From Glycomyces sp. NRRL B-16210 (lineage in GTDB: Bacteria; Actinomycetota; Actinomycetes; Mycobacteriales; Micromonosporaceae), in contig NZ_JOGR01000003.1 of the NCBI RefSeq assembly GCF_000719515.1, forward strand, positions 124,001-188,000: a stretch of 64,000 bases of DNA. Direction: 5' to 3'. The notes under the pieces are model-generated. The model ran no database searches and was not told the origin of the DNA. It was given only the letters and a program-made list of their open reading frames with translations. The position numbers were made by a program, and so were the translations under genes. This document shows, in pieces, positions 15,803 through 24,199 of this stretch; the stretch's first letter is position 1; each line of letters begins with the position of its first letter.

Positions 15803-16828
15803 TCACCGAGCACGAGGAGTCGAGATGGTCGAAATGATCTTGGCGGGCGTGATCATCGGCGTCGTGCTGGCCGCCGCGACCGCGACGGGCGTCCGCGACT
15901 GGCGCCGCCGCAGGCGCGAGCGGATCGAGGACGAGGCCCCTCGACCGGGCGGCGACCCGATCCCCGGCGGCTGGGCCGCGGACCGAGCCCGTGCGGCGGA
16001 AGGCGACGGCGCGTCCGCGTGGCGGCGCCGGAGTAACCTGACCGCTCGAAGCCCCGCCCCCGAGGAGGCCACATGACCGGTTTCATCACGTTCCTCGTCC
16101 TGATCGGACTCGTGTTCCTGATCGTGTCGCTCACCCGCGGCGGCAGCCGGGCCAGGGGCCGGGCCGGCTCGCATCACTACTCGGACTCCGGCGCCGGCCA
16201 CTACGGCGGCTCGTACGGCGGGTCCTCCGGCGACGACTGCGGCCCGAGCGGCGACTCCGGGAGCGGCGGAGGCGGCGACTCCGGCGGCGGTTGCGACTAA
16301 GGCGGTCGGGGCCCTGCGTTCGTAGACGCGGCAGGGCACGGCGTGGCCGGGGACGACCGTCTCGCGTTCGAGCGACATGCCGAGCTTCTCGGCCACGCGG
16401 ATCGAAGCGGCGTTCTCGGCGTGGACGCACGAGACCACGCGGTCGAGCCCGACCGCGCCGAACGCGAAGCCGAAGGCGGCCGCGGCCGCCTCGGGCGCGT
16501 AGCCGCGGCCCCAGCGGTCGCGCCGGACCCGCCAGCCGATCTCGGTGGCGGGCAGGATCTCCGGCAGGAACGTCGGCGTCGCCATGACCGCGATGCCCAC
16601 CAGTTCGTCAGTGGCCCTTTCGATCGCGGCGAAGGTACCCCAGCCGTGCTCGGCCCAGTTCGCGGCGATCCTCCCGGCCAGGACCCGGGTCTCGGCGAGG
16701 GTCCTGGTCCGGCCGTCGCCGATGTAGCGCATGGTCTCGGGGTCGGCGTTGATCACCGCCAGCGCCTCGGCGTCGGCCTCCTCGATCGGGCGCAGCAGCA
16801 GCCGCTCGGTCTCCAGTGCGACGCTCAC
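15803..16828 (-). CDS. GNAT-family N-acetyltransferase; domain at about 16310-16828, frame stays open far beyond it
   Basis: Residues 1-172 form a RimJ/RimL-type GNAT acetyltransferase: LETERLLLRPIEEADAEAL at the start, GWRVRRDRWGRGYAPEAAAAA for acetyl-CoA binding, and VHAENAASIRVAEKLGM near the end. It transfers acetyl from acetyl-CoA to an amine; the target is unknown. The GTG at 16826-16828 overlaps the DUF4233 stop as GTGA. The frame has no stop where the domain ends (near VYERR) and continues about 170 codons of Ala/Arg-rich sequence antisense to two small plus-strand genes. The native stop was probably lost or a frameshift lies near 16310. Confidence 0.65.
   Translation of the reverse strand: MSVALETERLLLRPIEEADAEALAVINADPETMRYIGDGRTRTLAETRVLAGRIAANWAEHGWGTFAAIERATDELVGIAVMATPTFLPEILPATEIGWRVRRDRWGRGYAPEAAAAAFGFAFGAVGLDRVVSCVHAENAASIRVAEKLGMSLERETVVPGHAVPCRVYERRAPTALVATAAGVAASAAPGVAARAAVVAGGPAVRAAVVAGAGVRVVMRAGPAPGPAAAAGERHDQEHESDQDEERDETGHVASSGAGLRAVRLLRRRHADAPSPSAARARSAAQPPGIGSPPGRGASSSIRSRLRRRQSRTPVAVAAASTTPMITPAKIISTISTPRAR
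15825..16076 (+). CDS. Small single-span membrane protein (83 aa)
   Basis: Begins with a hydrophobic helix (MILAGVIIGVVLAAATAT, residues 4-21) followed by a strongly basic segment (RDWRRRRRER) and a disordered tail, predicting an N-out single-span membrane protein. GAGGAG lies 5 bp before the ATG. Its stop overlaps the next ATG (ATGA), so the two small genes form an operon. No family recognised. It lies wholly antisense to the overrun of the GNAT frame; the ribosome-binding site and membrane helix favour this gene as real. Confidence 0.6.
   Translation: MVEMILAGVIIGVVLAAATATGVRDWRRRRRERIEDEAPRPGGDPIPGGWAADRARAAEGDGASAWRRRSNLTARSPAPEEAT
16073..16300 (+). CDS. Small membrane protein with Gly/Ser/Asp-rich tail ending in Cys (75 aa)
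   Basis: Hydrophobic helix at residues 3-20 (GFITFLVLIGLVFLIVSL), then RGGSRARGRAG and a low-complexity tail of Gly, Ser, Asp and His/Tyr with GGSYGGSSGDDCG and a final GGGCD. GAGGAGG lies 5 bp upstream of the ATG, which overlaps the preceding gene's stop. The composition suggests a flexible anchored tail; function is unknown. TAA stop at 16298-16300. Confidence 0.6.
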   Translation: MTGFITFLVLIGLVFLIVSLTRGGSRARGRAGSHHYSDSGAGHYGGSYGGSSGDDCGPSGDSGSGGGGDSGGGCD

Positions 16829-17268
16829 CGCTTCGGGGGCCTCGCCAGTTGGACCTTCACGTACCAGCAGTAGGCCCAGACGACGGCGAACACGACGCCG
16901 GCGGCGCCGAGGGCCCAGTGCAGCGCCCAGCAGGCGATCACGGCGACCTGGAGCACCGCTCCGGCGGGCCAGATCCAGGTGCGGCGCGACATCCCGGCGA
17001 GGACGACGCACGCGACGGTGAGCACGACGATCGCGATCGTGGCGGTGGTGCTGTCGTCGAGGATCATGCGCATCGGCACGATCGCGAGCAGCAGCGCCAG
17101 GGCCTCGAAGCTCAGGGCCATCGCGGCGAGGCTGCGGGCGGCGCGGGCCGGGTCGCGCAGGCCCGAGCGGAGCTCGTCGGGTTCGGTCCAGGGCGCTTCG
17201 GCCTCTTCGGGCTCCTCGGGAGCGTGCTCGCCGTGTTCGCCGTGCCCGGGTCGATCGTGCTCAGCCAC
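16825..17268 (-). CDS. DUF4233 membrane protein downstream of folC
   Basis: A 147-residue protein: an acidic N-terminal 35 residues, then four probable membrane helices (SLAAMALSFEALALLLAIVPM, ATIAIVVLTVACVVLAGM, WPAGAVLQVAVIACWALHWALG and AGVVFAVVWAYCWYVKVQLA). This matches DUF4233, found next to folC across actinobacteria. Start is GTG at 17266-17268, overlapping the folC stop by 8 bp; its own stop overlaps the GNAT start. The gene order suggests translational coupling, but no molecular role is known. Confidence 0.85.
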   Translation of the reverse strand: MAEHDRPGHGEHGEHAPEEPEEAEAPWTEPDELRSGLRDPARAARSLAAMALSFEALALLLAIVPMRMILDDSTTATIAIVVLTVACVVLAGMSRRTWIWPAGAVLQVAVIACWALHWALGAAGVVFAVVWAYCWYVKVQLARPPKR

Positions 17269-18598
17269 GGCGGCCCACCAGGATCTTGCGGGCGTCGGCG
17301 ACGGTGAAGACCGAGCCGGTGATGAGGACGCCGCCGCCGCTCTCGTAGACGTCGTCGGCCTCCTCGGCGAGTTCGATGCCGCGGGCGATCGCGTCCCGCA
17401 GGTGCGGGACGACGACGACGCGCTCCTCGCCGAAGACCTCGTGGGCGAGCTTCGCGAGCGTCGCGGCGGGCATCGCCCGGTCCGAGGTGGACTTCGTCAC
17501 GACGATCTCGTCGAGGAGCGGTTCGAGCAGTTCGAGCATGTGGTCGGCGTCCTTGTCGGCGAGCATCCCGACGACGCCGACGATCTTGCGGAAGTTGAAC
17601 TCCTCGCCGACGGCCTTCGTCATGGCCTCCATGCCCGCGGGGTTGTGGGCGGCGTCGAGGATGACGGTGGGGGCGGTCCGCACGACCTCCAGGCGGCCGG
17701 GGGACGTGAAGTCCGCGAAGGCCTCCCCGACGACCTCGGCGTCGAGGGGCTTGGGTTCGCCCGCGCCGAGGAGCACCTCGACGGCGGCGAGCGCGAGCGC
17801 GGCGTTGTGGGCCTGGTACTCGCCGTGGAGGGGCAGGAAGAGGTCCTCGTAGCGGGCCGCGCGGGTCTCGATCGTCACGAGCTGGCCGCCGACGGCGACC
17901 TCGCGGGCGGTCACCTCGAAGCCGCGGCCCTCGGGAACGAGCTTCGCGCCGACGGCGTTGGCGCGGCGCAGCAGCGGCTCCATCGCCGAGCGCTCCTGCG
18001 TGGAGGTGACGAGCGTGGAGCCCTCGTGGACGATCCCGGCCTTCATGGTCGCGATCTCGGCGAGGGTCTCGCCGAGCCACTTGGTGTGGTCGATGCCGAT
18101 GGGGGTGATGACGGCGACCTCGGCATTGAGGATGTTGGTCGAGTCGGTCTCGCCGCCGAGGCCCACCTCGATGACGCCGACGTCGATCGGGGTGTCGGCG
18201 AAGGCGCCCATGGCGAGCGCGACGGTCATCTCGAAGTAGGTGAGCGGCTCGGCGGCCTCGCGGTCGACGAGGTCGGCGAGCGGCGCGATCTCGTAGTACT
18301 GGGCGGCGAAGCGGTCGAAGTCGATCGGCTCGCCGTCGACGCAGATGCGCTCGTTGACGGTGTTGAGGTGCGGGGAGGTGAACATGCCGGTGCGCAGGCC
18401 GTGGCCGCGCAGCAGCCGCTCGATCATGCGGGTGGTCGAGGTCTTGCCGTTGGTGCCGGTGATGTGGATCGAGCGGAAGGACCGCTGCGGGTCGCCCATC
18501 ATGTCGAGCAGTTGCCTGATGCGGTCGAGGGTGAAATCCCAGCGGGAGAAGCCGCGCGCTTCGAGCGCGGCCTCGACCTGGGCGAATTCGGCGTTCAA
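17261..18598 (-). CDS. folC: Folylpolyglutamate synthase / dihydrofolate synthase
   Basis: Adds glutamate to dihydropteroate and tetrahydrofolate in the cytoplasm (445 residues). The Mur-ligase-like ATP loop is HITGTNGKTST near residue 48, followed by FTSPHLNTVNERI, the VGLGGETDSTNI segment, GIDHTKWLGETL, and ILDAAHNPAGMEAM near residue 300, the family signature. The chosen start is TTG at 18596-18598, with GGGGGG nine bases upstream; no in-frame ATG or GTG fits well, so the start is uncertain by a few codons. It lies between valS and DUF4233 in the conserved order. Confidence 0.9.
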   Translation of the reverse strand: MNAEFAQVEAALEARGFSRWDFTLDRIRQLLDMMGDPQRSFRSIHITGTNGKTSTTRMIERLLRGHGLRTGMFTSPHLNTVNERICVDGEPIDFDRFAAQYYEIAPLADLVDREAAEPLTYFEMTVALAMGAFADTPIDVGVIEVGLGGETDSTNILNAEVAVITPIGIDHTKWLGETLAEIATMKAGIVHEGSTLVTSTQERSAMEPLLRRANAVGAKLVPEGRGFEVTAREVAVGGQLVTIETRAARYEDLFLPLHGEYQAHNAALALAAVEVLLGAGEPKPLDAEVVGEAFADFTSPGRLEVVRTAPTVILDAAHNPAGMEAMTKAVGEEFNFRKIVGVVGMLADKDADHMLELLEPLLDEIVVTKSTSDRAMPAATLAKLAHEVFGEERVVVVPHLRDAIARGIELAEEADDVYESGGGVLITGSVFTVADARKILVGRRG

Positions 18599-18690
18599 GG
18601 TGTGGTTCCCCCCATTGGCGCGGCTCGCGGGCCGCGCTCGTGGCGCTGCGGCGGCACTTGCGGGCCGCCTCGCGCGGGCCCGTCCGGTGC

Positions 18691-18718
18691 GGGCGGTCGC
18701 CTTCGCGGGCGACCGCCC
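18691..18718 (-). terminator. Hairpin between valS and folC
   Basis: Perfect 11-bp inverted repeat GGGCGGTCGCC / GGCGACCGCCC with a 6-nt loop, 15 bp after the valS stop. It could terminate valS transcripts or partially attenuate read-through into folC. Confidence 0.6.
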
Positions 18719-18732
18719 TTCACTAGTTCTTC

Positions 18733-21351
18733 TTACGCGAGCCGCTGGAGCTGCGCGGTGATCCGCGCGATGTCGGCCTCGGCGGTCGCCTTGCGGGTCT
18801 TGATCTTGTCGACCACGGCGTCGGGGGCCTTCGCGAGGAACGCCTCGTTGCCGAGCTTCGCGGTGGTGCCCGACAGCTCCTTCTCGGCGGCCTTGAGGGC
18901 CTTCTCGAGACGGGCCCGCTCGGCCGCGACGTCGATGGTCCCCGAGGTGTCGAGCGCGACGGTGACCTGGTCGGACACCGCGAGTTCGGCCGAGGGCGCG
19001 AAGCCCTCGCCTTCGGGGTCGAGCTTCACGAACGCGCGGACGAGCCATTCCTGGTCGGCGAGGCCGGCCGCTTCGAGGCCGGTGATGCGCGCGGCCACGG
19101 CCTGGCTGGGCTTGACGCCCTGGTCGGAGCGGAAGCGGCGCACCTCCACGACGATGTGCTGGAGGGCGGCCACGAGGCGCTCGGCCTCCTCGTCGGTCCC
19201 GGCCGGGGTCGGCCAGGCGGCCACGGTGAGCGAGTCGCCTTGCGCCTCGGTGCCGGTGAGGGTCAGCCAGAGCTCCTCGGTGACGAACGGGATCACCGGG
19301 TGCAGCAGGCGCAGCAGCTGGTCGAAGACGTGGCCGAGCACCCGGCGGGTGTCGTCGGCCGCTCGGCCGCCGCCGCCGAGCACCGGCTTGGTCAGCTCCA
19401 GGTACACGTCGAACACGTCGTCCCACGCGAAGTGGTAGAGCGTGTCCATCGCCTTGGCGAACTCGTACTCCTCCAGGTAGGCGTCCACCGCGGTGACCGT
19501 GCGCGACAGTCGCGACAGGACCCAGCGGTCGATCAGCGAGAGGTCGGCGGGCAGGTCGCCTTCGACCGTGGCGCCGCTCATGAGGGCGAACCGGGTGCCG
19601 TTCCACAGCTTGTTGCAGAAGTTCCGGCTGATCTCGGCCAGCTCGATCGAGGCGATCGAGTCCGCGCCGGGGTTCGCGTCGCGCGCGAGCATGAACCGCA
19701 GGGCGTCGGCCCCGTACTGGTCGACCACCTCGAGCGGGTCGATGCCGTTCCCGGAGGACTTCGACATCTTCTTGCCCTGCTTGTCGCGGATGAGGCCGTG
19801 CAGGAACACCTCGCTGAAGGGCGCCCTGCCCATCGCGTAGGTCCCGAACATCATCATCCGGACCACCCAGAAGAAGATGATGTCCCAGCCGGTCACCAGC
19901 ACCGCGGTCGGATAGAACTTGTCGAGCGCGGGCGTGGACTCGGGCCAGCCGAACGTGGAGAACGGCCACAGCCCCGAGGAGAACCACGTGTCGAGCACGT
20001 CCGGGTCCTGCACGTAGCCCTCGGGGGCGGTCTCCCCAGGGCCCACGCACACCTCTTCGCCGTTCGGGCCGTACCAGATCGGGATGCGGTGGCCCCACCA
20101 CAGCTGGCGCGAGATGCACCAGTCGAGGAGGTTGTCCACCCACGAGAAGAAGCGCTTCTCCATCTCTGGCGGGTGGATCTTCGTCTCGCCGCTGCGGACC
20201 GCGTCGCCGGCGGACTTCGCGAGGCGCTCCACCTTCACGAACCACTGCTTCGAAAGGCGCGGCTCCACCGTGGTGTCGCAGCGCTCGCAGTGGCCCACCG
20301 CGTGCAGGTACGGGCGCTTCTCGGCCACGATCCGGCCCTCGGCGCGGAGCGCGGCGGCGATCGCCGAGCGCGCCTCGAACCGGTCGAGGCCCTGGAAGGG
20401 GCCGTGCGCGGTGATGACGCCGCGCTCGTCCATGATCAGGATCGACTCCAGGTCGTGGCGCCGACCGATCGCGAAGTCGTTCGGGTCGTGCGCGGGGGTC
20501 ACCTTCACCGCGCCGGTCCCGAACTCGGGGTCGACGTGGGAGTCGGCGACGATCGGGATGCGGCGCCCGGTGAAGGGCACCTCCACGGTCGTGCCGAGCA
20601 GGTGGCGGTAGCGCTCGTCGTCGGGGTGGACGGCCACGGCGGTGTCGCCGAGCATCGTCTCCAGGCGGGTCGTGGCGACCACGATCGAGGCGTCGCCGTC
20701 GCCGTAGCGCATCGACACGAGCTCGCCGGCGTCCTCCTGGTGCTCGACCTCGATGTCCGACAGGGCGGTCATGCAGCGCGGGCACCAGTTGATGATGCGC
20801 TCGGCGCGGTAGATCATCCCGTCGTCGTACATGCGCTTGAACATCGTCTGCACGGCGTTGGACAGGCCCTCGTCGAGCGTGAACCGCTCGCGGTCCCAGT
20901 CGACGCCGTCGCCGATCTTCTTCATCTGCGCGGTGATGCGCTCGTGGTAGACGTCCTTCCACTCCCACACGCGCTCGATGAAGCCCTCGCGGCCCAGGTC
21001 GTGGCGCGAGAGGCCCTCCTTGTCGGCGAGCTGGCGCTCCACCACGTTCTGCGTCGAGATGCCGGCGTGGTCGGTGCCCGGCAGGAACAGGGACTCCTTG
21101 CCGCGCATGCGCTCGCGGCGCACGAGGGTGTCGATGAGGGTGTGGTCGAGCGCGTGGCCGAGGTGGAGCTGGCCGGTCACGTTCGGCGGCGGGATCACGA
21201 TGGCGTAGCCCTCGCGGTCGGAGTCGTCGGCAGCCTTGAAGCGACCGTCCGCTACCCACTTCTCGTAGCGTCGCGCCTCTACCTCTACGGGCGCGTACGT
21301 CTTCGGAAGATGGGTTTCCAGGTCCGGTGTCTTCTTCGCTGCGTCGGTCAC
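18733..21351 (-). CDS. valS: Valyl-tRNA synthetase
   Basis: Class I synthetase charging tRNA-Val (872 residues, normal length). The ATP-binding HIGH-type motif is in PPPNVTGQLHLGHALDHT near residue 55, and the KMSKS loop is in GKKMSKSSGNGIDPLE. The editing domain lies between them, with two CxxC pairs (CPRC and CERC). The C-terminal 70 residues are the coiled-coil arm (ARLEKALKAAEKELSG). No T-box-like leader was seen in the short gap to meaB. Confidence 0.97.
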   Translation of the reverse strand: MTDAAKKTPDLETHLPKTYAPVEVEARRYEKWVADGRFKAADDSDREGYAIVIPPPNVTGQLHLGHALDHTLIDTLVRRERMRGKESLFLPGTDHAGISTQNVVERQLADKEGLSRHDLGREGFIERVWEWKDVYHERITAQMKKIGDGVDWDRERFTLDEGLSNAVQTMFKRMYDDGMIYRAERIINWCPRCMTALSDIEVEHQEDAGELVSMRYGDGDASIVVATTRLETMLGDTAVAVHPDDERYRHLLGTTVEVPFTGRRIPIVADSHVDPEFGTGAVKVTPAHDPNDFAIGRRHDLESILIMDERGVITAHGPFQGLDRFEARSAIAAALRAEGRIVAEKRPYLHAVGHCERCDTTVEPRLSKQWFVKVERLAKSAGDAVRSGETKIHPPEMEKRFFSWVDNLLDWCISRQLWWGHRIPIWYGPNGEEVCVGPGETAPEGYVQDPDVLDTWFSSGLWPFSTFGWPESTPALDKFYPTAVLVTGWDIIFFWVVRMMMFGTYAMGRAPFSEVFLHGLIRDKQGKKMSKSSGNGIDPLEVVDQYGADALRFMLARDANPGADSIASIELAEISRNFCNKLWNGTRFALMSGATVEGDLPADLSLIDRWVLSRLSRTVTAVDAYLEEYEFAKAMDTLYHFAWDDVFDVYLELTKPVLGGGGRAADDTRRVLGHVFDQLLRLLHPVIPFVTEELWLTLTGTEAQGDSLTVAAWPTPAGTDEEAERLVAALQHIVVEVRRFRSDQGVKPSQAVAARITGLEAAGLADQEWLVRAFVKLDPEGEGFAPSAELAVSDQVTVALDTSGTIDVAAERARLEKALKAAEKELSGTTAKLGNEAFLAKAPDAVVDKIKTRKATAEADIARITAQLQRLA

Positions 21352-21393
21352 CAGTCAAGTGTAGAGAGCGCGCGGCCCCGGACGCGAAGTGGT

Positions 21394-22326
21394 TTAGCCG
21401 GTGTCGCCCAGGACCCTCCGCACGGCCGAGGCCACGTCGGTCTCGCCGTCGGCGACCGCCTCGGCCAGATCCTCGCTCACCCGGTAGCGCTCGCGCAGGG
21501 CCGCGTCGACGCGGGCGCGGATCTCCGCGGCGGCGCGGCGGCGGCGCTTGTCGGCGAGCCGGTCGGCTCCGGCGAGCCAGTCGTGGTGCTTCGCTATGGC
21601 GGCCACCAGATCGTCGACGCCCTTGGCCTCGGAGGCGACGGTGGTGCAGATGGGCTGGCGCCATTCGCCGGGCTCGCGGCGCACGAGGCTCATCATGGCG
21701 CGCAGGTCCCGCACCGCGCCGTCGGCGCCGGGCCGGTCGGCCTTGTTGACGACGTAGACGTCGGCGATCTCCACGACGCCGGCCTTGACGGCCTGGATGC
21801 CGTCGCCCATGCCGGGGGCGAGCAGCAGCAGGGTGGTGTCGGCGAGGCTCGCGATCTCGACCTCGGCCTGGCCGACCCCGACGGTCTCGACGATGACGAC
21901 GTCGAAGCCGAGGCCTTCGAGCAGGCGCACGGCCGCGCCGGTGGTGGCGGCGAGGCCGCCGAGGTGGCCGCGGGTGGCGACCGAGCGGATGTACACGCCC
22001 GCGTCGAGGGCGTGGTCGGCCATGCGGACGCGGTCGCCGAGGATCGCGCCGCCGGTGAAGGGGCTGGAGGGGTCGACGGCGAGGACCGCGACGCGCAGGC
22101 CCGCCTCGCGCCAGGCGCCGATGAGGGCCGACACGAGCGTGGACTTGCCGACGCCGGGCGAGCCGGTGATGCCGATGATCTGGGCGTCGCCGCCTTTGAC
22201 GAGCCCTGCGATCGCGGCGGCGTCCGCGGTCTGGTTCTCCAGGGCCGTCAGGAGGCGGGCGGTGGCCCGGCGGTCGCCCGCGCGGGCCGCCTCCACGAGT
22301 TCGGCCGGCGTGCTCCGAACGGCCAT
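21394..22326 (-). CDS. meaB: Methylmalonyl-CoA mutase-associated GTPase MeaB
   Basis: G3E GTPase (310 residues) that protects and loads methylmalonyl-CoA mutase with adenosylcobalamin. Walker A is GSPGVGKST near residue 55, followed by DPSSPFTGGAILGDR, the switch region ETVGVGQAE, and the NKAD base-recognition motif. The ATG overlaps the thiolase stop by one base (TGATG). With thiolase and the epimerase next door this marks a propionate/methylmalonyl-CoA locus; the mutase itself is not in the window. Confidence 0.93.
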   Translation of the reverse strand: MAVRSTPAELVEAARAGDRRATARLLTALENQTADAAAIAGLVKGGDAQIIGITGSPGVGKSTLVSALIGAWREAGLRVAVLAVDPSSPFTGGAILGDRVRMADHALDAGVYIRSVATRGHLGGLAATTGAAVRLLEGLGFDVVIVETVGVGQAEVEIASLADTTLLLLAPGMGDGIQAVKAGVVEIADVYVVNKADRPGADGAVRDLRAMMSLVRREPGEWRQPICTTVASEAKGVDDLVAAIAKHHDWLAGADRLADKRRRRAAAEIRARVDAALRERYRVSEDLAEAVADGETDVASAVRRVLGDTG

Positions 22327-23495
22327 CAAGCTCCCTTGAGGATGACGGCGTCGCCTTGGCCGCCGCCGCCGCACAGCCCGGCCGCGCCGATCCGCCCCGC
22401 GGCGAGCTGGCGGGCGAGGGTCTGGGCGAGGCGGGCCCCGGAGGCGCCGATCGGGTGGCCGAGGGCGATCGCGCCGCCGTCGGGGTTGACGCGGGCGAGG
22501 TCGACGCCGAGGGTCTCGGCAGAGGCGAGGACGACTGCGGCGAAGGCCTCGTTCATCTCGACCACGTCGAGGTCGGCGGCGGTGAGCCCGGCGAGGTCCA
22601 GGGCCTTCGCGATGGCGTTGGCCGGCTGGTCGAGCAGGGAGTTGTCGGGTCCGGCGACGGTGGCGTAGGCGAGGATCTCGGCGGTCCAGGCCCAGCCGTT
22701 GGCCTCGGCGACGGACTTGCGGGCGAGGACGAGCGCGGAGGCGCCGTCGGAGATCTGCGAGGCGGTGGCGGCGGTGATGGTGCCGTTCTCGGTGAAGGCC
22801 GCGCGCAGTTGCGAGAGCGAGGCGGCGGTGGACTCGGGGCGGACGCCTTCGTCGGCGTCGACGAGGCCGCGGCGGGTCTCGACCGGGGTGATCTCCTCGG
22901 CGAGGCGCTCGGCGGCCTTGGCGGCCCGCTGGTGGGAGTCGGCCGCGAAGGCGTCCTGGTCCTCGCGGGTGATCGAGCGGCCCTTGAGGTGGCGCTCGGT
23001 GGACTCGCCCATGGAGATGCCGTCGTAGGCGTCGGTGAGCCCGTCGTGGGCGAGGTGGTCGATGAGGACGGCCTCGCCGTACTTGAAGCCGCGGCGCGAA
23101 CCGGGCAGCAGGTGCGGGGCGCGGCTCATCGACTCCATGCCGCCGGCGACGATTACGTCGGCCGCGCCGCCGCGCAGGATCTGGTCGGCCAGGCCGACGG
23201 CGGTGAGCCCGGAGAGGCAGACCTTGTTCACCGACAGCGCGGGGACACGCATCGGCAGCCCGGCGGCCACGGCCGCCTGGCGGGCGGGGTTCTGCCCGCT
23301 GCCGGCGGGCAGGACCTGCCCGAGGAGGACCTGGTCGACCAGGTCGGGGGACAGCCCAGCCCGTTCGATCGCGGCTCTTATCGCGGTCCCTGCCAGGTCG
23401 GTGGCGGGGACGTCGGCGAGGGCGCCGTTGAAGCGCCCGATGGGTGTGCGAGCGGCTGCGAGGATGACAGTGCGCTCTGCGGTGTTGTCGCTCAT
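22326..23495 (-). CDS. thlA: Acetyl-CoA C-acetyltransferase (thiolase)
   Basis: Condenses two acetyl-CoA to acetoacetyl-CoA, or the reverse (389 residues). The acyl-accepting Cys is in NKVCLSGL near residue 90, with GGMESMSRAPHLLPGSR after it. Near the C terminus are NEAFAAV, GHPIGASGAR with the catalytic His, and CGGGGQGDA with the second Cys. It is the first gene of the thiolase-meaB unit, with only 33 bp between it and the divergent epimerase. The Streptomyces counterpart cluster is adjacent to scy/filP, as here. Confidence 0.93.
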   Translation of the reverse strand: MSDNTAERTVILAAARTPIGRFNGALADVPATDLAGTAIRAAIERAGLSPDLVDQVLLGQVLPAGSGQNPARQAAVAAGLPMRVPALSVNKVCLSGLTAVGLADQILRGGAADVIVAGGMESMSRAPHLLPGSRRGFKYGEAVLIDHLAHDGLTDAYDGISMGESTERHLKGRSITREDQDAFAADSHQRAAKAAERLAEEITPVETRRGLVDADEGVRPESTAASLSQLRAAFTENGTITAATASQISDGASALVLARKSVAEANGWAWTAEILAYATVAGPDNSLLDQPANAIAKALDLAGLTAADLDVVEMNEAFAAVVLASAETLGVDLARVNPDGGAIALGHPIGASGARLAQTLARQLAAGRIGAAGLCGGGGQGDAVILKGA

Positions 23496-23528
23496 GGCGG
23501 ACCTCCGTTGGTCGATAGTCTCGATCGT

Positions 23529-23966
23529 ATGACGTTCACTGACGGAATCGGACTGCGGCGCATCGATCATGTGGGGATCGCGGTTCCCGATCTCGACGAG
23601 GCCCTGGAGTGGTACGAGGGCGCGCTCGGCGGGCGGGCGGTGCATCGCGAGGTCAACGAGGCGCAGGGCGTGGTCGAGGCCATGGTCGCCTGGCCCGGGG
23701 GCGGGGCGCAGGTGCAGTTGCTCGCGCCGTTCGGGGAGGACTCGCCGATCGCGAGGTTCCTGGGGACGAAGGGCCCGGGGCTCCAGCAGTTGGCGTTCAC
23801 CGTCGAGGACGTCGAGGCGGCCGCGGCGGCGCTGCGGGAGCGGGGCGCGCGGCTGCTCTACGACCAAGCGCGCCAAGGGACCGCGGGGTCGAAGATCAAC
23901 TTCGTCCATCCGAGGGACGCGGGCGGGGTCCTGGTGGAGCTGGTCGAGCCCGCGAAGGGCCCCTAG
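23529..23966 (+). CDS. mce: Methylmalonyl-CoA epimerase
   Basis: Interconverts R- and S-methylmalonyl-CoA. A 145-residue VOC-fold protein with the epimerase pattern: RIDHVGIAVPDLDEALEWY at residues 10-28 gives the first metal His, QVQLLAPFGEDSPIARFL gives the Gln ligand region, and INFVHP and VLVELVEP give the remaining ligands. Divergent from the thiolase with a 33-bp spacer, so the two promoters must overlap or lie inside the genes. Confidence 0.92.
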   Translation: MTFTDGIGLRRIDHVGIAVPDLDEALEWYEGALGGRAVHREVNEAQGVVEAMVAWPGGGAQVQLLAPFGEDSPIARFLGTKGPGLQQLAFTVEDVEAAAAALRERGARLLYDQARQGTAGSKINFVHPRDAGGVLVELVEPAKGP

Positions 23967-23983
23967 GGGAAGCGTCTCGCAGG

Positions 23984-24011
23984 AGTGATCGCGGAGCGTC
24001 GCCTGATCACT
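23984..24011 (+). terminator. Weak hairpin after mce
   Basis: Inverted repeat AGTGATC / GATCACT, 7 bp perfect with a 14-nt loop, 17 bp downstream of the mce stop. No T tract. Confidence 0.35.
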
Positions 24012-24199
24012 ACCGGGACTGTCGGATACTTGACGCCGATCGAGTGACGGCGGCACGGAGCGTGAACTTCCCCGGATTCGACTTCCGTGTCGTTTCAAGG
24101 ATTTCGCCCGTTTTGCGGTTAGAGTTACGGGTGGTTCGACCCCTACAAACCCCTGACCTTGCTGTCGACATTCGCGGTCGCGTCTGCAAGTATTGGTCC

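Noticed and set aside
17261..21664. A single 1,467-codon frame spanning valS and folC
   Set aside because: Only the folC part is real in that frame; valS is encoded in a different frame with complete synthetase motifs and its own stop at 18733.
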